Below are positions 1 through 8,278 of a DNA stretch of 64,000 nucleotides, one piece after another. The notes beneath the pieces are model-generated. The model was not told the origin of the DNA, did no database searches, and saw only the letters and a program-made list of their open reading frames with translations. The translations under genes and the position numbers were made by a program. The DNA is from Actinoplanes auranticolor (GTDB lineage Bacteria > Actinomycetota > Actinomycetes > Mycobacteriales > Micromonosporaceae): contig NZ_BOQL01000095.1 in the NCBI RefSeq assembly GCF_018332655.1, positions 1 through 64,000 of the forward strand. Reading direction: 5' to 3'. Position 1 is the stretch's first letter; each line of letters begins with the position of its first letter.

Positions 1-480
1 GTCGCGACCATCAACCGGATGGCCACCGCGATCGGCCGCAACGCGGCGAAGCCGGTGCTGGACGTGGACGGCCTGGCCACCTGCTCGCTGAACGAGGACG
101 GCGGCGGCGCCGCCGCCCCTGAGCCCACCGAGGTGCCCCCGGCCGGCGGCGACGACTCCGGCGCCGACGGCGGCGCGGCCGGTGGCGCCCCGACCGTGAA
201 CTGTCCCGAGGTCGCCGGCGAACTGGGTGCCGTGCCCGCGCAGGCCCGGGCCGAGATCGAGCGCAACCTGGCCCTGCTGAACACGCAGATCGCCGAGGCC
301 AACAAGCGCCTGATCAGCAGCCAGGGCGAGGGTGGCCCGGCGTTCATCCAGAACGCGATCCTCGGCCCGCTGGCCGACAAGCGCGTCGCGACCATCAACC
401 GGATGGCCACCGCGATCGGCCGCAACGCGGCGAAGCCGGTGCTGGACGTGGACGGCCTGGCCACCTGCTCGCTGAACGAG
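1..480 (+). repeat. Intragenic tandem module repeat, 384-nt period
   Basis: Bases 1-96 are identical, with no mismatch I can see, to bases 385-480, giving a 384-nt (128-codon) period. Identity stops abruptly at the variable linker. The third module (from about 598) is similar in protein but clearly diverged in DNA. This indicates a recent duplication or gene conversion of one module, followed by linker drift. Confidence 0.9.
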
Positions 481-873
481 AACGGTGGCGGCGAGGCCGC
501 TCCCGAGCCGACCGAGGTCCCGGCGGGCAACGGTGCCGGCAACGGCAACGGTGCCGGTGGTGACGACGCCGCGGCCGGTGCCACGCCGACTGTCGACTGC
601 CCCGACGTGACCGGCCTGCCGGCCGTCCCGGCGCAGGCGGCGGCCGAGGTCACCCGCAACCTGGAGCTGCTGGACACCCAGATCGCCGAGGCCAACGCGC
701 GGATCGCGTCGAGCGTCGGCCAGGGCGGCCCGGCGTTCATCCAGAACGCGATCCTCGGCCCGCTGGCCGACAAGCGGACCGCGACCCTCAACCGGATCGA
801 GACGGCGATCGGCCGCAACGCGCCCAAGCCGGAGGGCCTGGAGAAGTTCGCCACCTGCTCGCTCAACGAGTAA
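1..873 (+). CDS. C-terminal part of a modular repeat protein, probably secreted (5' end outside window)
   Basis: The reading frame is open from base 1, so the start lies upstream. I do not recognise the family. The visible protein is made of near-identical modules of about 92-94 residues, each beginning with an N/D-C-P motif and ending with TCSLNE, so each module has two cysteines that could form a disulfide. One module is cut by the window edge and two are complete, at about 199-480 and 598-870. Modules share the motif GPAFIQNAILGPLADKR and are helical-looking, Ala/Leu-rich. Between modules lie Gly/Ala/Pro/Asp-rich linkers of 30-35 residues that differ in sequence. Cysteine pairs plus low-complexity linkers suggest an extracellular, modular protein; no signal peptide can be checked here. 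A hairpin follows the stop. Function unknown. Confidence 0.8.
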   Translation, partial: VATINRMATAIGRNAAKPVLDVDGLATCSLNEDGGGAAAPEPTEVPPAGGDDSGADGGAAGGAPTVNCPEVAGELGAVPAQARAEIERNLALLNTQIAEANKRLISSQGEGGPAFIQNAILGPLADKRVATINRMATAIGRNAAKPVLDVDGLATCSLNENGGGEAAPEPTEVPAGNGAGNGNGAGGDDAAAGATPTVDCPDVTGLPAVPAQAAAEVTRNLELLDTQIAEANARIASSVGQGGPAFIQNAILGPLADKRTATLNRIETAIGRNAPKPEGLEKFATCSLNE

Positions 874-895
874 CCAGACGGCACAGCACTGCCGA

Positions 896-927
896 TGATG
901 GGGTCACCGCTCGCGGTGGCCCCATCA
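896..927. terminator. Hairpin between convergent genes, likely bidirectional terminator
   Basis: The sequence forms a stem of about 14 bp, TGATGGGGTCACCG paired with CGGTGGCCCCATCA, with one G-T wobble and a short loop. It sits between the stop of the repeat protein at 873 and overlaps the stop of the convergent sigma factor gene (925-927). There is no clear U-tract, as is common in high-GC actinomycetes. Confidence 0.7.
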
Positions 928-1455
928 GGCTGTCAGCAGCTTGCGCAGCTCCCGCCGGGCCTGGTGGATGCGGGACTTCACGGTGCCTTCCGGCACCCGG
1001 TGCAGCGCGGCGATCTCGGCGTAGCTCAGGTCCAGCACGTCGCGCAGCGCCACCGCCTCGGCCAGTTCCGGCCGGAGCCGGGCCAGGGCGTCGAGCAGGT
1101 CCAGCCGGGTCGTCGCGACCACGCTGGTACGGCGCGCGTCGGCCACGTCGGCCAGCACGTCGGTGCTGTCGGTCGCCGCGGCCGGGCGTGACCGGCGGTA
1201 CGCCGAGCGGGCCCGGTTGGTGGCCAGGCGGTACATCCACGTCCGGAAGGCGCTGCGGCCCTCGAAGCGGGGCAGTCCGCGGGCGACGGCCAGCAGGGTG
1301 TCCTGGCACGCCTCCTCGGCGTCCTCGCGGTTGGGCAGCAGGCGGGCACACACCCGCAGGACTTCGGGGCGGACCGTCACCAGGAGCACGTTGAGGGCGG
1401 CCAGATCGCCGGCGGAGGCGATGCGGGCCAGGTCTTCGACATCGGGAGCGTGCAT
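925..1455 (-). CDS. ECF-type RNA polymerase sigma factor
   Basis: A 176-residue protein of usual ECF sigma length. Region 2 lies at about residues 25-90, with the typical EDAEEACQDTLLAVARGL and FRTWMYRLATNRARS segments (core binding and -10 recognition). Region 4 lies at about 115-170, with LSYAEIAALHRVPEGTVKSR, the -35-binding helix-turn-helix. The ATG start at 1455 is preceded by GAGAGGA at good spacing. No anti-sigma gene lies next to it: upstream is the divergent secreted-protein gene and downstream the convergent repeat protein. Its regulator and regulon therefore cannot be read from context. Confidence 0.92.
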   Translation of the reverse strand: MHAPDVEDLARIASAGDLAALNVLLVTVRPEVLRVCARLLPNREDAEEACQDTLLAVARGLPRFEGRSAFRTWMYRLATNRARSAYRRSRPAAATDSTDVLADVADARRTSVVATTRLDLLDALARLRPELAEAVALRDVLDLSYAEIAALHRVPEGTVKSRIHQARRELRKLLTA

Positions 1456-1627
1456 AGCGCGTCCTCTCCGCGCTCAGTATGCATCCGGGGTGCCGGGCCG
1501 AATGTCCTCCGCCCGTGCCACGTTCTGTAGCCGTACGGCAACGGTCAGGTAGGCGACAGTAGCGAACCGCGGCGTGCGAACGAGTGGACGAACTTGCTGA
1601 CCGTCCACTCATGAAGCGGAGCCCGAC

Positions 1628-2947
1628 ATGTACGCACCCGCACAGAAATCCCTCGCCCTCGCCGTAGTGCTGTCCGGGGCGCTGGTCGCCACCGGATCGC
1701 CGTCCGCCCGGGCCGGGGCCCCGGCCCACGGCCCGGCCCTGATCTCGGCGGACAAGTCACCGCCGCAAGTGCGCGACGTCCGGTTCTCCCGTAGCTCGGT
1801 CGCGGTCCGGGGGCTCGCCCTCGTTCCCGTACGGGTGTCCCTGCGGTTGACCGATGCCTCGGGCGTCCTGGACAACCCGCACGACATGAGCCCGTCCCCG
1901 CAGCTGACCATCGGCTCGGTCCCGGGCTTCCAGTCGAAGCTGCGGCCGGTGCTCACGCGCACCTCGGGAACGGCGACGAACGGCACCTGGACCGCGACGG
2001 TCAACGTGCCGTCCACCTGGAACGGCACCGTGCGGATCGTCTCGGTCGGGGCGACGGACACGGCCGGCAACACGTTCACCACGGCGCTGTCCGGTGCCCG
2101 GTCCCCGAAGCTGCGCGTCCGGGGCACCCACCGGCCCGCGGTGACGCTGCGCTACTCGCTGCTGGAAGCGGGCGGGTTCCGGATCCACGGGCGTGCCTAC
2201 TACACCGACACCGGGCGGCCGCTGCGCGGGAAGGCGCTGGCCACCGCGCACGACAGCGGCTGTGACTTCGACGGTGGTGCCGTCAACAACGTGGTCACCG
2301 ACGCCCGCGGCACCTACGAGAAGCGGTTCCGCACCGGCGAGCAGGGCACAGCCGGTTGTGTCGCACTGATCGGGCGGGCCGCGCGCCACCAGCGGCCGAC
2401 GATCCTCACCTACCGCATGGCCTCCACCCCGGCGTACGCGGTGCCCGCCGCGGCGATGCTGCAGCCGGCGGACCTGAACGGGACTCCCCCCACGACGGTC
2501 ACCGACGACTACTGGTCCGCGTTGCAGCCACCGCAGCCGTGTGGCCCGTACTCCTCGGCCGGGCTGCGCCGGGGGCACCGGACCGTGCAGGCGATGATCG
2601 GCGTGGACAACCGCCCGTCGGTGATCGTGAACGACGTGGCGACGTACGCGTCCGGCGGTGCCCACCGCTACCTGACGCAGCTGCGCAAGGCCGTGGCGAC
2701 CTGCGGCCATGGATGGTCGCTCGTCGGCACCGGCGTGGCCGGTGACGAGTCGCTGCTGCTGCGGCGGCGGGAGTACATCGACTACGCCGAGACGAACAAG
2801 GACACCTACGTCGTGGTGGCCCGGACCGGTCGCGCCGTCGTGGTCGTGGCCGACACCGGCTGGGAGACCCAGCACGGGCACGAAGCGGTCGTCCGGCGAC
2901 TGAGCCCGGCGGCGGTCGAACGCGCCGCGGTCGTCAACGGCCGGTAA
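1628..2947 (+). CDS. Secreted protein of unknown function
   Basis: A 439-residue protein with a clear N-terminal signal peptide (MYAPAQKSLALAVVLSGA..., cleavage likely near residue 30 after SARA). I do not recognise a named family. The first third (about 45-170) reads as a beta-rich Ig-like domain (VSLRLTDASG, WTATVNVPSTWNGTV, VGATDTAGN). The middle (about 175-270) resembles a carboxypeptidase-regulatory or transthyretin-like domain (GRAYYTDTGRPLRGK, TDARGTYEKRF). The C-terminal part (about 290-430) has paired cysteines and a sensor-like pattern (YLTQLRKAVATCGHGW). The start at 1628 follows a weak GCGGAG. It is divergent from the ECF sigma factor gene and may be one of its targets, which is speculation. 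Confidence 0.75.
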   Translation: MYAPAQKSLALAVVLSGALVATGSPSARAGAPAHGPALISADKSPPQVRDVRFSRSSVAVRGLALVPVRVSLRLTDASGVLDNPHDMSPSPQLTIGSVPGFQSKLRPVLTRTSGTATNGTWTATVNVPSTWNGTVRIVSVGATDTAGNTFTTALSGARSPKLRVRGTHRPAVTLRYSLLEAGGFRIHGRAYYTDTGRPLRGKALATAHDSGCDFDGGAVNNVVTDARGTYEKRFRTGEQGTAGCVALIGRAARHQRPTILTYRMASTPAYAVPAAAMLQPADLNGTPPTTVTDDYWSALQPPQPCGPYSSAGLRRGHRTVQAMIGVDNRPSVIVNDVATYASGGAHRYLTQLRKAVATCGHGWSLVGTGVAGDESLLLRRREYIDYAETNKDTYVVVARTGRAVVVVADTGWETQHGHEAVVRRLSPAAVERAAVVNGR

Positions 2948-2950
2948 GGC

Positions 2951-3361
2951 TCAGGACGCCGCGGTCTGCAACGCCCATTCGATCGCGAGCGGATTCTGAT
3001 ATTCACGCCAGCACGAGACCCGTCCGTCGTGGACGGTGAGTACACCGATGAACGTGGCCGCGGCGGACACTCCTGTCGCGGTCATTGTCGCGGCCAGCTC
3101 GTACTCCACGACGATGGTCGCGGGGTCGGCGGTGTCGTGCACGGCCAGGATGCGGCAGTCGTCGAAGCGGAAGGGCAGGGCGGCGTGCCCGGCCCTGGTG
3201 AACGCGAGTGCCGCGTCGCGGCCGGCTATCCGAGCGGGCCGGCCCGGTGCCGCGAACGGCATCTCCAGGACCACGTCCGCGGCCAGCGAGTCCCCGTCGA
3301 AGGTGGTTTCGTTGGCGATCCAGTGCTCGCGCATCCGCGCGAAGACCGCACGTGGGGTCAT
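2951..3361 (-). CDS. SnoaL-like / NTF2-fold small protein
   Basis: About 136 residues with the cone-shaped NTF2/SnoaL fold pattern: an N-terminal helix (VFARMREHWIANETTF), then LAADVVLEMPFAAPGRPARI, and C-terminal strands (IVVEYELAATMT, FIGVLTVHDGRVSCWREYQN). Such proteins include ketosteroid-isomerase-like enzymes and many binding proteins; the substrate cannot be named. I start at ATG 3361 because GGGAGG precedes it by 5 nt; a longer frame to 3403 would run through the operator. It is divergent from a TetR regulator, with a palindrome between them, so it is probably the regulator's target. Confidence 0.8.
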   Translation of the reverse strand: MTPRAVFARMREHWIANETTFDGDSLAADVVLEMPFAAPGRPARIAGRDAALAFTRAGHAALPFRFDDCRILAVHDTADPATIVVEYELAATMTATGVSAAATFIGVLTVHDGRVSCWREYQNPLAIEWALQTAAS

Positions 3362-3379
3362 GGCTGCCTCCCGATTAAG

Positions 3380-3420
3380 ATGAGTGACGACTCGACTAAC
3401 CATAATGAGTCTCGACTCAT
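3380..3420. promoter_or_regulatory. Probable TetR operator in divergent promoter
   Basis: Bases 3405-3420 form the palindrome ATGAGTCTCGACTCAT (7-bp arms, 2-nt centre). A degenerate copy, ATGAGT...GACTC, occurs at about 3380-3396. Both lie between the divergent SnoaL-like and TetR genes, where an autoregulatory TetR operator is expected. The assignment to this TetR protein is inference. Confidence 0.65.
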
Positions 3421-3437
3421 ATTTCTAGGAGGAGTGC

Positions 3438-3953
3438 GTGCGGGCGGACGCGGAACGCAACCGGGGGCGGATCCTCGACGCGGCGGAGGAGGTGTTCGCG
3501 CAGCGCGGCGCCGCCGCATCCACCGAGGAGGTGGCCCGGCTGGCCGGCGTCGCCATCGGCACGGTCTTCCGGCACTTCCCGACCAAGGAGGACCTGCTGG
3601 CGGCGATCCTCAAGCGCCTGCTGGCGCGCCTGGCGGAGGACGCGGCCGGCCTGGGCGGCGCCGACGGCCTGCACACGTTCTTCACCCGCCTGGTCCAGCA
3701 GGCGGCGGCCCGTCGCATGGTGGTCGACCTGGTCGGCGTCAGTGTCCCGGCGGCGGTGGGCCGGCTCGGCGACGCGGTGGGCGAGCTGCTGCGTCAGGCC
3801 CAGGAGGCGGGCACGGTACGCGGCGACGTCGGCCGGCCCGAGGTGATGGCGCTGCTGGTGAGCGTCTGCCAGGGTGCGCTACAGGGCGGCTGGGACGAGG
3901 GGTTGCAGGCCCGCACCCTCGCTGTCGTCTTCGCCGGTCTCGCCGCCCGGTAG
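3438..3953 (+). CDS. TetR/AcrR family transcriptional regulator
   Basis: A 171-residue, somewhat short, TetR-family repressor. The N-terminal helix-turn-helix (residues about 10-55) includes RILDAAEEVFAQRG and STEEVARLAGVAIGTVFRHF followed by PTKEDLLAAIL. The C-terminal ligand-binding and dimer domain is helical, without a recognisable ligand class. The GTG start at 3438 follows AGGAGGAG at 5 nt. A palindrome immediately upstream suggests control of itself and of the divergent SnoaL-like gene. Confidence 0.92.
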   Translation: MRADAERNRGRILDAAEEVFAQRGAAASTEEVARLAGVAIGTVFRHFPTKEDLLAAILKRLLARLAEDAAGLGGADGLHTFFTRLVQQAAARRMVVDLVGVSVPAAVGRLGDAVGELLRQAQEAGTVRGDVGRPEVMALLVSVCQGALQGGWDEGLQARTLAVVFAGLAAR

Positions 3954-4062
3954 CCGGACCGGCGGCGGGCAGGCGGCGGAACGGGCGAACGGCCGGTCCA
4001 GCGGGTGGGCCCAGGTGGGGCACGGCAGGACCGGCCATTCATCTACGTCAATCAACCACCGG

Positions 4063-5769
4063 TCACTGCACCTGCAGCGGCACGACGTCCGGTGCGCCCA
4101 GCCGGGCCGCGTCCGCCGTCTCGTCGTCCGGCTGTTCCTGCGAGGCCCGTTCGGCCTCCACCCGCAGCCGGTAGTGCTCGACCTCGCGGTGCCGTTGCTC
4201 CTCGCTCCAGCCGAGCACCGCACCCATCAGTTCCGCCGCGACCGGGGCCGCGGCGATGCCGCGGTCGAAGGTCTCGATCGAGATCCGGGTACGGCGGGTG
4301 AGCACGTCCTCCAGGTGCCGGGCGCCCTCGTGGCTGGCCGCGTACGCGAGCTCGGCGCGCAGGTGGTCCTCCGCGCCCTCGACCGGACGGGCCAGGTCCT
4401 TGTCGCCGGCGATCAGGTCGAGCAGCTCGTGCACCAGCGAGCCGTAGCGGCTCAGCAGGTGCTCGATCCGGGCCACGTGCAGCCCGGACTCCTCGGCCAG
4501 CAGCCGGCGCCGGTTCCACAGCGCCGCGTATCCCTCCGCGCCCAGCAGCGGTACGCGCTGGGTGACCGAGCGCGGCACCGAGCGGCCCAGCCCGTGCACC
4601 GCCGCGTCCACCGCGTCCTTGGCCATCACCCGGTACGTCGTGTACTTGCCGCCCGCCACCACGACCAGACCCGGGGTCGGGCTGGCCACCGTGTGCTCGC
4701 GGGACAGCTTCGACGTCGACTCCGACTCGCCGGACAGCAGCGGGCGCAGGCCGGCGTACACGCCCTGCACGTCTGTCCTGTTCAGCGGGGTGGCGAGCAC
4801 CTTGTTGACCAGATCGAGCAGGTAGTCGATGTCGGTGCTGGACGCCGCCGGGTGGGCCTTGTCGAGCGCCCACTCGGTGTCGGTCGTGCCGATGATCCAG
4901 TGCCGGCCCCACGGGATGATGAACAGCACGCTGCTGGGCGTGCGGCTGATCAGCCCGGTGGACGACTGGATCCGGTCACGGGGCACGACCAGGTGGATGC
5001 CCTTGGAGGCGCGGACGTGGAACTGGCCGCGCTCGCCGACCAGCGCCTGGGTGTCGTCGGTCCACACCCCGGTCGCGTTGATGACCTGCTGGGCGCGTAC
5101 CTCGAAGGTGCGGTCGTGTTCCAGGTCGTGCACCCGGACGCCGGTGACCCGCTCGCCCTCGCGCAGGAAGCCGACGACCTCCGTGCGGGACGCGACGTGC
5201 GCGCCGTAGGCCGCGGCGGTCCGGGCCAGGAACATCGTGTGCCGGGCGTCGTCGATCTGCGCGTCGTAGTACTGCAGCGCACCGATCAGTGAATCCTTGC
5301 GCAGCGCCGGGCAGGCCCGCAGCGCGCCGCGGCGTGACAGGTGCTTGTGCCGGGGCAGACCGGGCTCGCCCGCCGCCATGGTGTCGTAGAGCAGCACCCC
5401 GGCGCCGGTGTAGATGCGTTCCCAGCCACGGTGCTGCAACGGGTAGAGGAAGGGCACCGGCCGGGCCAGGTGCGGCGCCAGCCGGGTCAGGATGAGGCCG
5501 CGTTCCCGCAGGGCCTCACGGACCAGCCCGAAGTCCAACATCTCCAGGTAGCGCAGGCCACCGTGGATGAGCTTGCTGGACCGGCTGGACGTGCCCGAGG
5601 CGAAGTCGCGCGCCTCGAGCAGGCCGACGGAAAGACCGCGGGTGGCGGCGTCGAGGGCGCTGCCGGCGCCCACCACCCCGCCACCCACGACGAGCACGTC
5701 GACCTCGTTGCCGGCCAGGGCGGTCAGTGCCGCGTCCCGGCCGGCCGGAGAGAGAGTCGTGTCAGTCAA
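4063..5769 (-). CDS. glpD: Glycerol-3-phosphate dehydrogenase (FAD-dependent)
   Basis: A 568-residue GlpD that oxidises glycerol 3-phosphate to dihydroxyacetone phosphate and passes electrons to the quinone pool at the inner face of the membrane. The dinucleotide-binding motif VLVVGGGVVGAG lies near residues 25-36, followed by the GlpD signatures SKLIHGGLRYLE and ALQYYDAQIDDARH, then the C-terminal helical cap domain. The TTG start at 5769 overlaps the glpK stop by 8 nt (TTGACTGA), matching the 8-nt overlap between glpF and glpK, so translation is probably coupled. It is the last gene of a glpF-glpK-glpD operon. The tail after about residue 545 is acidic and variable. Confidence 0.96.
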   Translation of the reverse strand: MTDTTLSPAGRDAALTALAGNEVDVLVVGGGVVGAGSALDAATRGLSVGLLEARDFASGTSSRSSKLIHGGLRYLEMLDFGLVREALRERGLILTRLAPHLARPVPFLYPLQHRGWERIYTGAGVLLYDTMAAGEPGLPRHKHLSRRGALRACPALRKDSLIGALQYYDAQIDDARHTMFLARTAAAYGAHVASRTEVVGFLREGERVTGVRVHDLEHDRTFEVRAQQVINATGVWTDDTQALVGERGQFHVRASKGIHLVVPRDRIQSSTGLISRTPSSVLFIIPWGRHWIIGTTDTEWALDKAHPAASSTDIDYLLDLVNKVLATPLNRTDVQGVYAGLRPLLSGESESTSKLSREHTVASPTPGLVVVAGGKYTTYRVMAKDAVDAAVHGLGRSVPRSVTQRVPLLGAEGYAALWNRRRLLAEESGLHVARIEHLLSRYGSLVHELLDLIAGDKDLARPVEGAEDHLRAELAYAASHEGARHLEDVLTRRTRISIETFDRGIAAAPVAAELMGAVLGWSEEQRHREVEHYRLRVEAERASQEQPDDETADAARLGAPDVVPLQVQ

Positions 5770-7279
5770 CGTCCACCCAATCGAGAGTGCGCTGGACGGC
5801 CTTCTTCCACTGGCCGTACCCCTTTTCCCGCTGTTCTTCGGACCAGCCCGGCTGCCAGCGCTGCGACTCGTTCCAGTTCTCCCGCAGCTCGTCGGTGTTC
5901 TTCCAGAATCCGACCGCCAGCCCGGCGGCGTACGCGGCCCCCAGCGCGGTCGTCTCGGCGACCACCGGCCGGCTCACCGGCACCCCCAGCACGTCGGCCT
6001 GGATCTGCATGCACAGGTTGTTGACCGTGATGCCGCCGTCCACCTTCAGCACGTCCAGCGTCACGCCCGAGTCCTGGGCCATCGCCTCGACCACGTCGCG
6101 GCTCTGGTAGCAGATCGACTCCAGGGTGGCCCGGGCGATGTGCGCGTCGGTGTTGAACCGCGACAGCCCGACGATCGCGCCCCGCGCGTCCGAGCGCCAG
6201 TACGGCGCGAACAGCCCGGAGAACGCCGGCACGAAGGACACGCCACCGTTGTCCGGCACCGACGACGCCAGGGTCTCGCTCTCGGCCGCCGAGTTGATGA
6301 TGTGCAGCTGGTCGCGCAGCCACTGCACGGCCGAGCCGGTCACCGCGATCGAGCCCTCCAGGGCGTAGACCGGGGCCGATTCGCCGAACTTGTAGCAGAC
6401 CGTGGTGAGCAGCCCGTTGTTCGACCGGACGAGCTCCGTGCCGGTGTTGAGCAGCATGAAGTTGCCCGTACCGTAGGTGTTCTTGGCCTCGCCGGGCGCG
6501 AAGCAGACCTGGCCGAACATGGCCGCCTGCTGGTCGCCCAGGTCACCGGTGAGCGGGACGTCGCCGCCCAGCGGGCCCGGCGCGTGGGCCATGCCGTAGG
6601 TGTTCGGATCGGACGACGGCCGGATCTCCGGCAGCATCTGCCGCGGGATGTTGAAGAACCCCAGCAGCTCGTCGTCCCAGTCCAGGGTCTCCAGGTTCAT
6701 CAGCATGGTGCGGCTGGCGTTGGTCACGTCGGTGATGTGGTTGCCGCCCTCGACCCCGCCGGTCAGGTGCCAGAGCAGCCAGCTGTCGGTGTTGCCGAAG
6801 ACCGCCTCGCCGCGCTCGGCCGCCTCGCGGACCCCGTCGACGTTCTCCAGGATCCACTGGATCTTGCCGCCGGAGAAGTACGTCGCGGGCGGCAGCCCGG
6901 CCTTGCGGCGGATCACGTCGCCGCGCCCGTCGCGGTCCAGCGCCGAGGCGATCCGGTCGGTGCGGGTGTCCTGCCAGACGATCGCGTTGTAGTACGGCCG
7001 CCCGGTGCGCCGGTTCCAGACGACGGTGGTCTCGCGCTGGTTGGTGATACCCAGCGCGGCCAGGTCGCTCGCCTGCAGATTGGCCTTCTGCATCGCCGTG
7101 CGGATGACCGAGACGGTCCGGTCCCAGATCTCGATGGGGTTGTGCTCGACCCAGCCGGCCTGCGGCAGGATCTGCTCGTGCTCGAGCTGGTGGCGGCCGA
7201 CCTCGTTGCCGCCGTGATCGAAGATCATGAAGCGGGTGCTGGTGGTGCCCTGATCGACGGCACCGACGAAATCAGCCAC
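5762..7279 (-). CDS. glpK: Glycerol kinase (first copy, in glpFKD operon)
   Basis: A 505-residue FGGY-family kinase that phosphorylates glycerol to sn-glycerol 3-phosphate with ATP. It has the N-terminal motif DQGTTSTRFMIFD, the substrate region NQRETTVVWNRRTGRPYYNA, a C-terminal LKVDGGITVNNLCMQIQAD, and the standard length. I chose GTG 7279 over a longer open frame to 7522 because GGAGG lies 6 nt upstream and the longer version would add a Ser/Arg-rich stretch absent from the family. GTG overlaps the glpF stop by 8 nt (GTGGCTGA). A second glycerol kinase lies at 9089-10582. Confidence 0.97.
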   Translation of the reverse strand: MADFVGAVDQGTTSTRFMIFDHGGNEVGRHQLEHEQILPQAGWVEHNPIEIWDRTVSVIRTAMQKANLQASDLAALGITNQRETTVVWNRRTGRPYYNAIVWQDTRTDRIASALDRDGRGDVIRRKAGLPPATYFSGGKIQWILENVDGVREAAERGEAVFGNTDSWLLWHLTGGVEGGNHITDVTNASRTMLMNLETLDWDDELLGFFNIPRQMLPEIRPSSDPNTYGMAHAPGPLGGDVPLTGDLGDQQAAMFGQVCFAPGEAKNTYGTGNFMLLNTGTELVRSNNGLLTTVCYKFGESAPVYALEGSIAVTGSAVQWLRDQLHIINSAAESETLASSVPDNGGVSFVPAFSGLFAPYWRSDARGAIVGLSRFNTDAHIARATLESICYQSRDVVEAMAQDSGVTLDVLKVDGGITVNNLCMQIQADVLGVPVSRPVVAETTALGAAYAAGLAVGFWKNTDELRENWNESQRWQPGWSEEQREKGYGQWKKAVQRTLDWVDVD

Positions 7280-8111
7280 GGGTTGCCTCCACAGGCTCGG
7301 GTTCGGATGTCGGGAGCCGGCCCGGCTCCGGGGGTTCGGCGGTCGGCAGGAACCTGCCGACCAGGCCCTGGTAGAGCCCGGCGCCGACGATCCCGCCGAT
7401 GATGGGGCCGACGATCGGGATCCAGAAGTACAGATAACCCGTCTGATCGCGGAACGCGCCACCGTATCCGGTGAGGAAACTGGCGAGCCGCGGTCCGAAG
7501 TCACGCGCGGGGTTGATCGCATAGCCGGCGTTGGTGCCCCACGCCATCCCGATCGCCACCACGATCAGGCCGATGACGAACGGCGCCAGGTTGGCCGCCG
7601 GTGGCGTACCGGCCGCGTCGGTGATGGCCAGGATGAGGAACAGCAGGATGGCGGTGCCGATGACCTGGTCGCGCAGCGCGCCCCACTCGCTGACCGGCAA
7701 TGTCCCGTTGCCCGGCAGGGTGGAGAAGACGCCCTGGGTCTTGACGGTCAGGCCGGGGTCTGCCGCGTGCAGCACCTCGGTGTAGTTCCACCGCACCAAC
7801 AGTGCGGCGACGAACGCGCCGAGGAACTGCGCGAGCGAGTACGGGGCCACCTTGCGCCACTCGAAGCCCTTGAAGACGGCCAGCGCGATGGTGACGGCGG
7901 GATTGAGGTGGGCGCCGCTGATCCGGCCCGCGACGTAGACGCCGAGCATGACGCCCAGCCCCCAGGCCCAGGCGATGCTGTCGTGGTCACCGATGCCGGC
8001 GCCCGCCACCTGCGCGACGACGCCGACACCGAAGAGAATGAGGATCATGGTCCCGGCGAACTCGGCGGCGCATTCGCCGAGTAGTCCCGGGATCTTCAGA
8101 CGTTCTGCCAT
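7272..8111 (-). CDS. glpF: Glycerol uptake facilitator (aquaglyceroporin)
   Basis: A 279-residue MIP-family channel with six membrane spans. It passes glycerol across the membrane by facilitated diffusion. Both pore half-loops are present, SGAHLNPAV and YAINPARDFGPR; the Asp after the second NPAR is typical of glycerol-conducting rather than water-only members. I start at ATG 8111 (MAERLKIPG) because GGAGGGCAG precedes it; a longer frame to 8225 would run into the operator region. First gene of glpF-glpK-glpD, divergent from an IclR regulator. The C-terminal tail is Pro/Glu-rich. Confidence 0.96.
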   Translation of the reverse strand: MAERLKIPGLLGECAAEFAGTMILILFGVGVVAQVAGAGIGDHDSIAWAWGLGVMLGVYVAGRISGAHLNPAVTIALAVFKGFEWRKVAPYSLAQFLGAFVAALLVRWNYTEVLHAADPGLTVKTQGVFSTLPGNGTLPVSEWGALRDQVIGTAILLFLILAITDAAGTPPAANLAPFVIGLIVVAIGMAWGTNAGYAINPARDFGPRLASFLTGYGGAFRDQTGYLYFWIPIVGPIIGGIVGAGLYQGLVGRFLPTAEPPEPGRLPTSEPEPVEATRG

Positions 8112-8209
8112 CTGCCCTCCAGGGTCTGATGTGCTCAGACAACGACCTTTCATGGGTTCTCCGCCGCGGGTTGGCTCAGACGCTAGGGACGGCCTGGGGG
8201 GTGGGCAAT

Positions 8210-8236
8210 GAACGTCGTTCGGCATTGTCGAACGTC
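8210..8236. promoter_or_regulatory. Probable IclR/GylR-type operator between glpF and its regulator
   Basis: The 166-nt divergent region contains GAACGTCGTTC (8210-8220, 5-bp arms) overlapping a second inverted pair, CGTTCG (8216-8221) and CGAACG (8229-8234). IclR proteins of the GylR branch control glycerol operons in Streptomyces from such divergent promoters. That this palindrome cluster is the site bound here is inference. Confidence 0.6.
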
Positions 8237-8278
8237 TGACGTGACCAACCCGTAATCGATTGGCATAACATCCGACAC

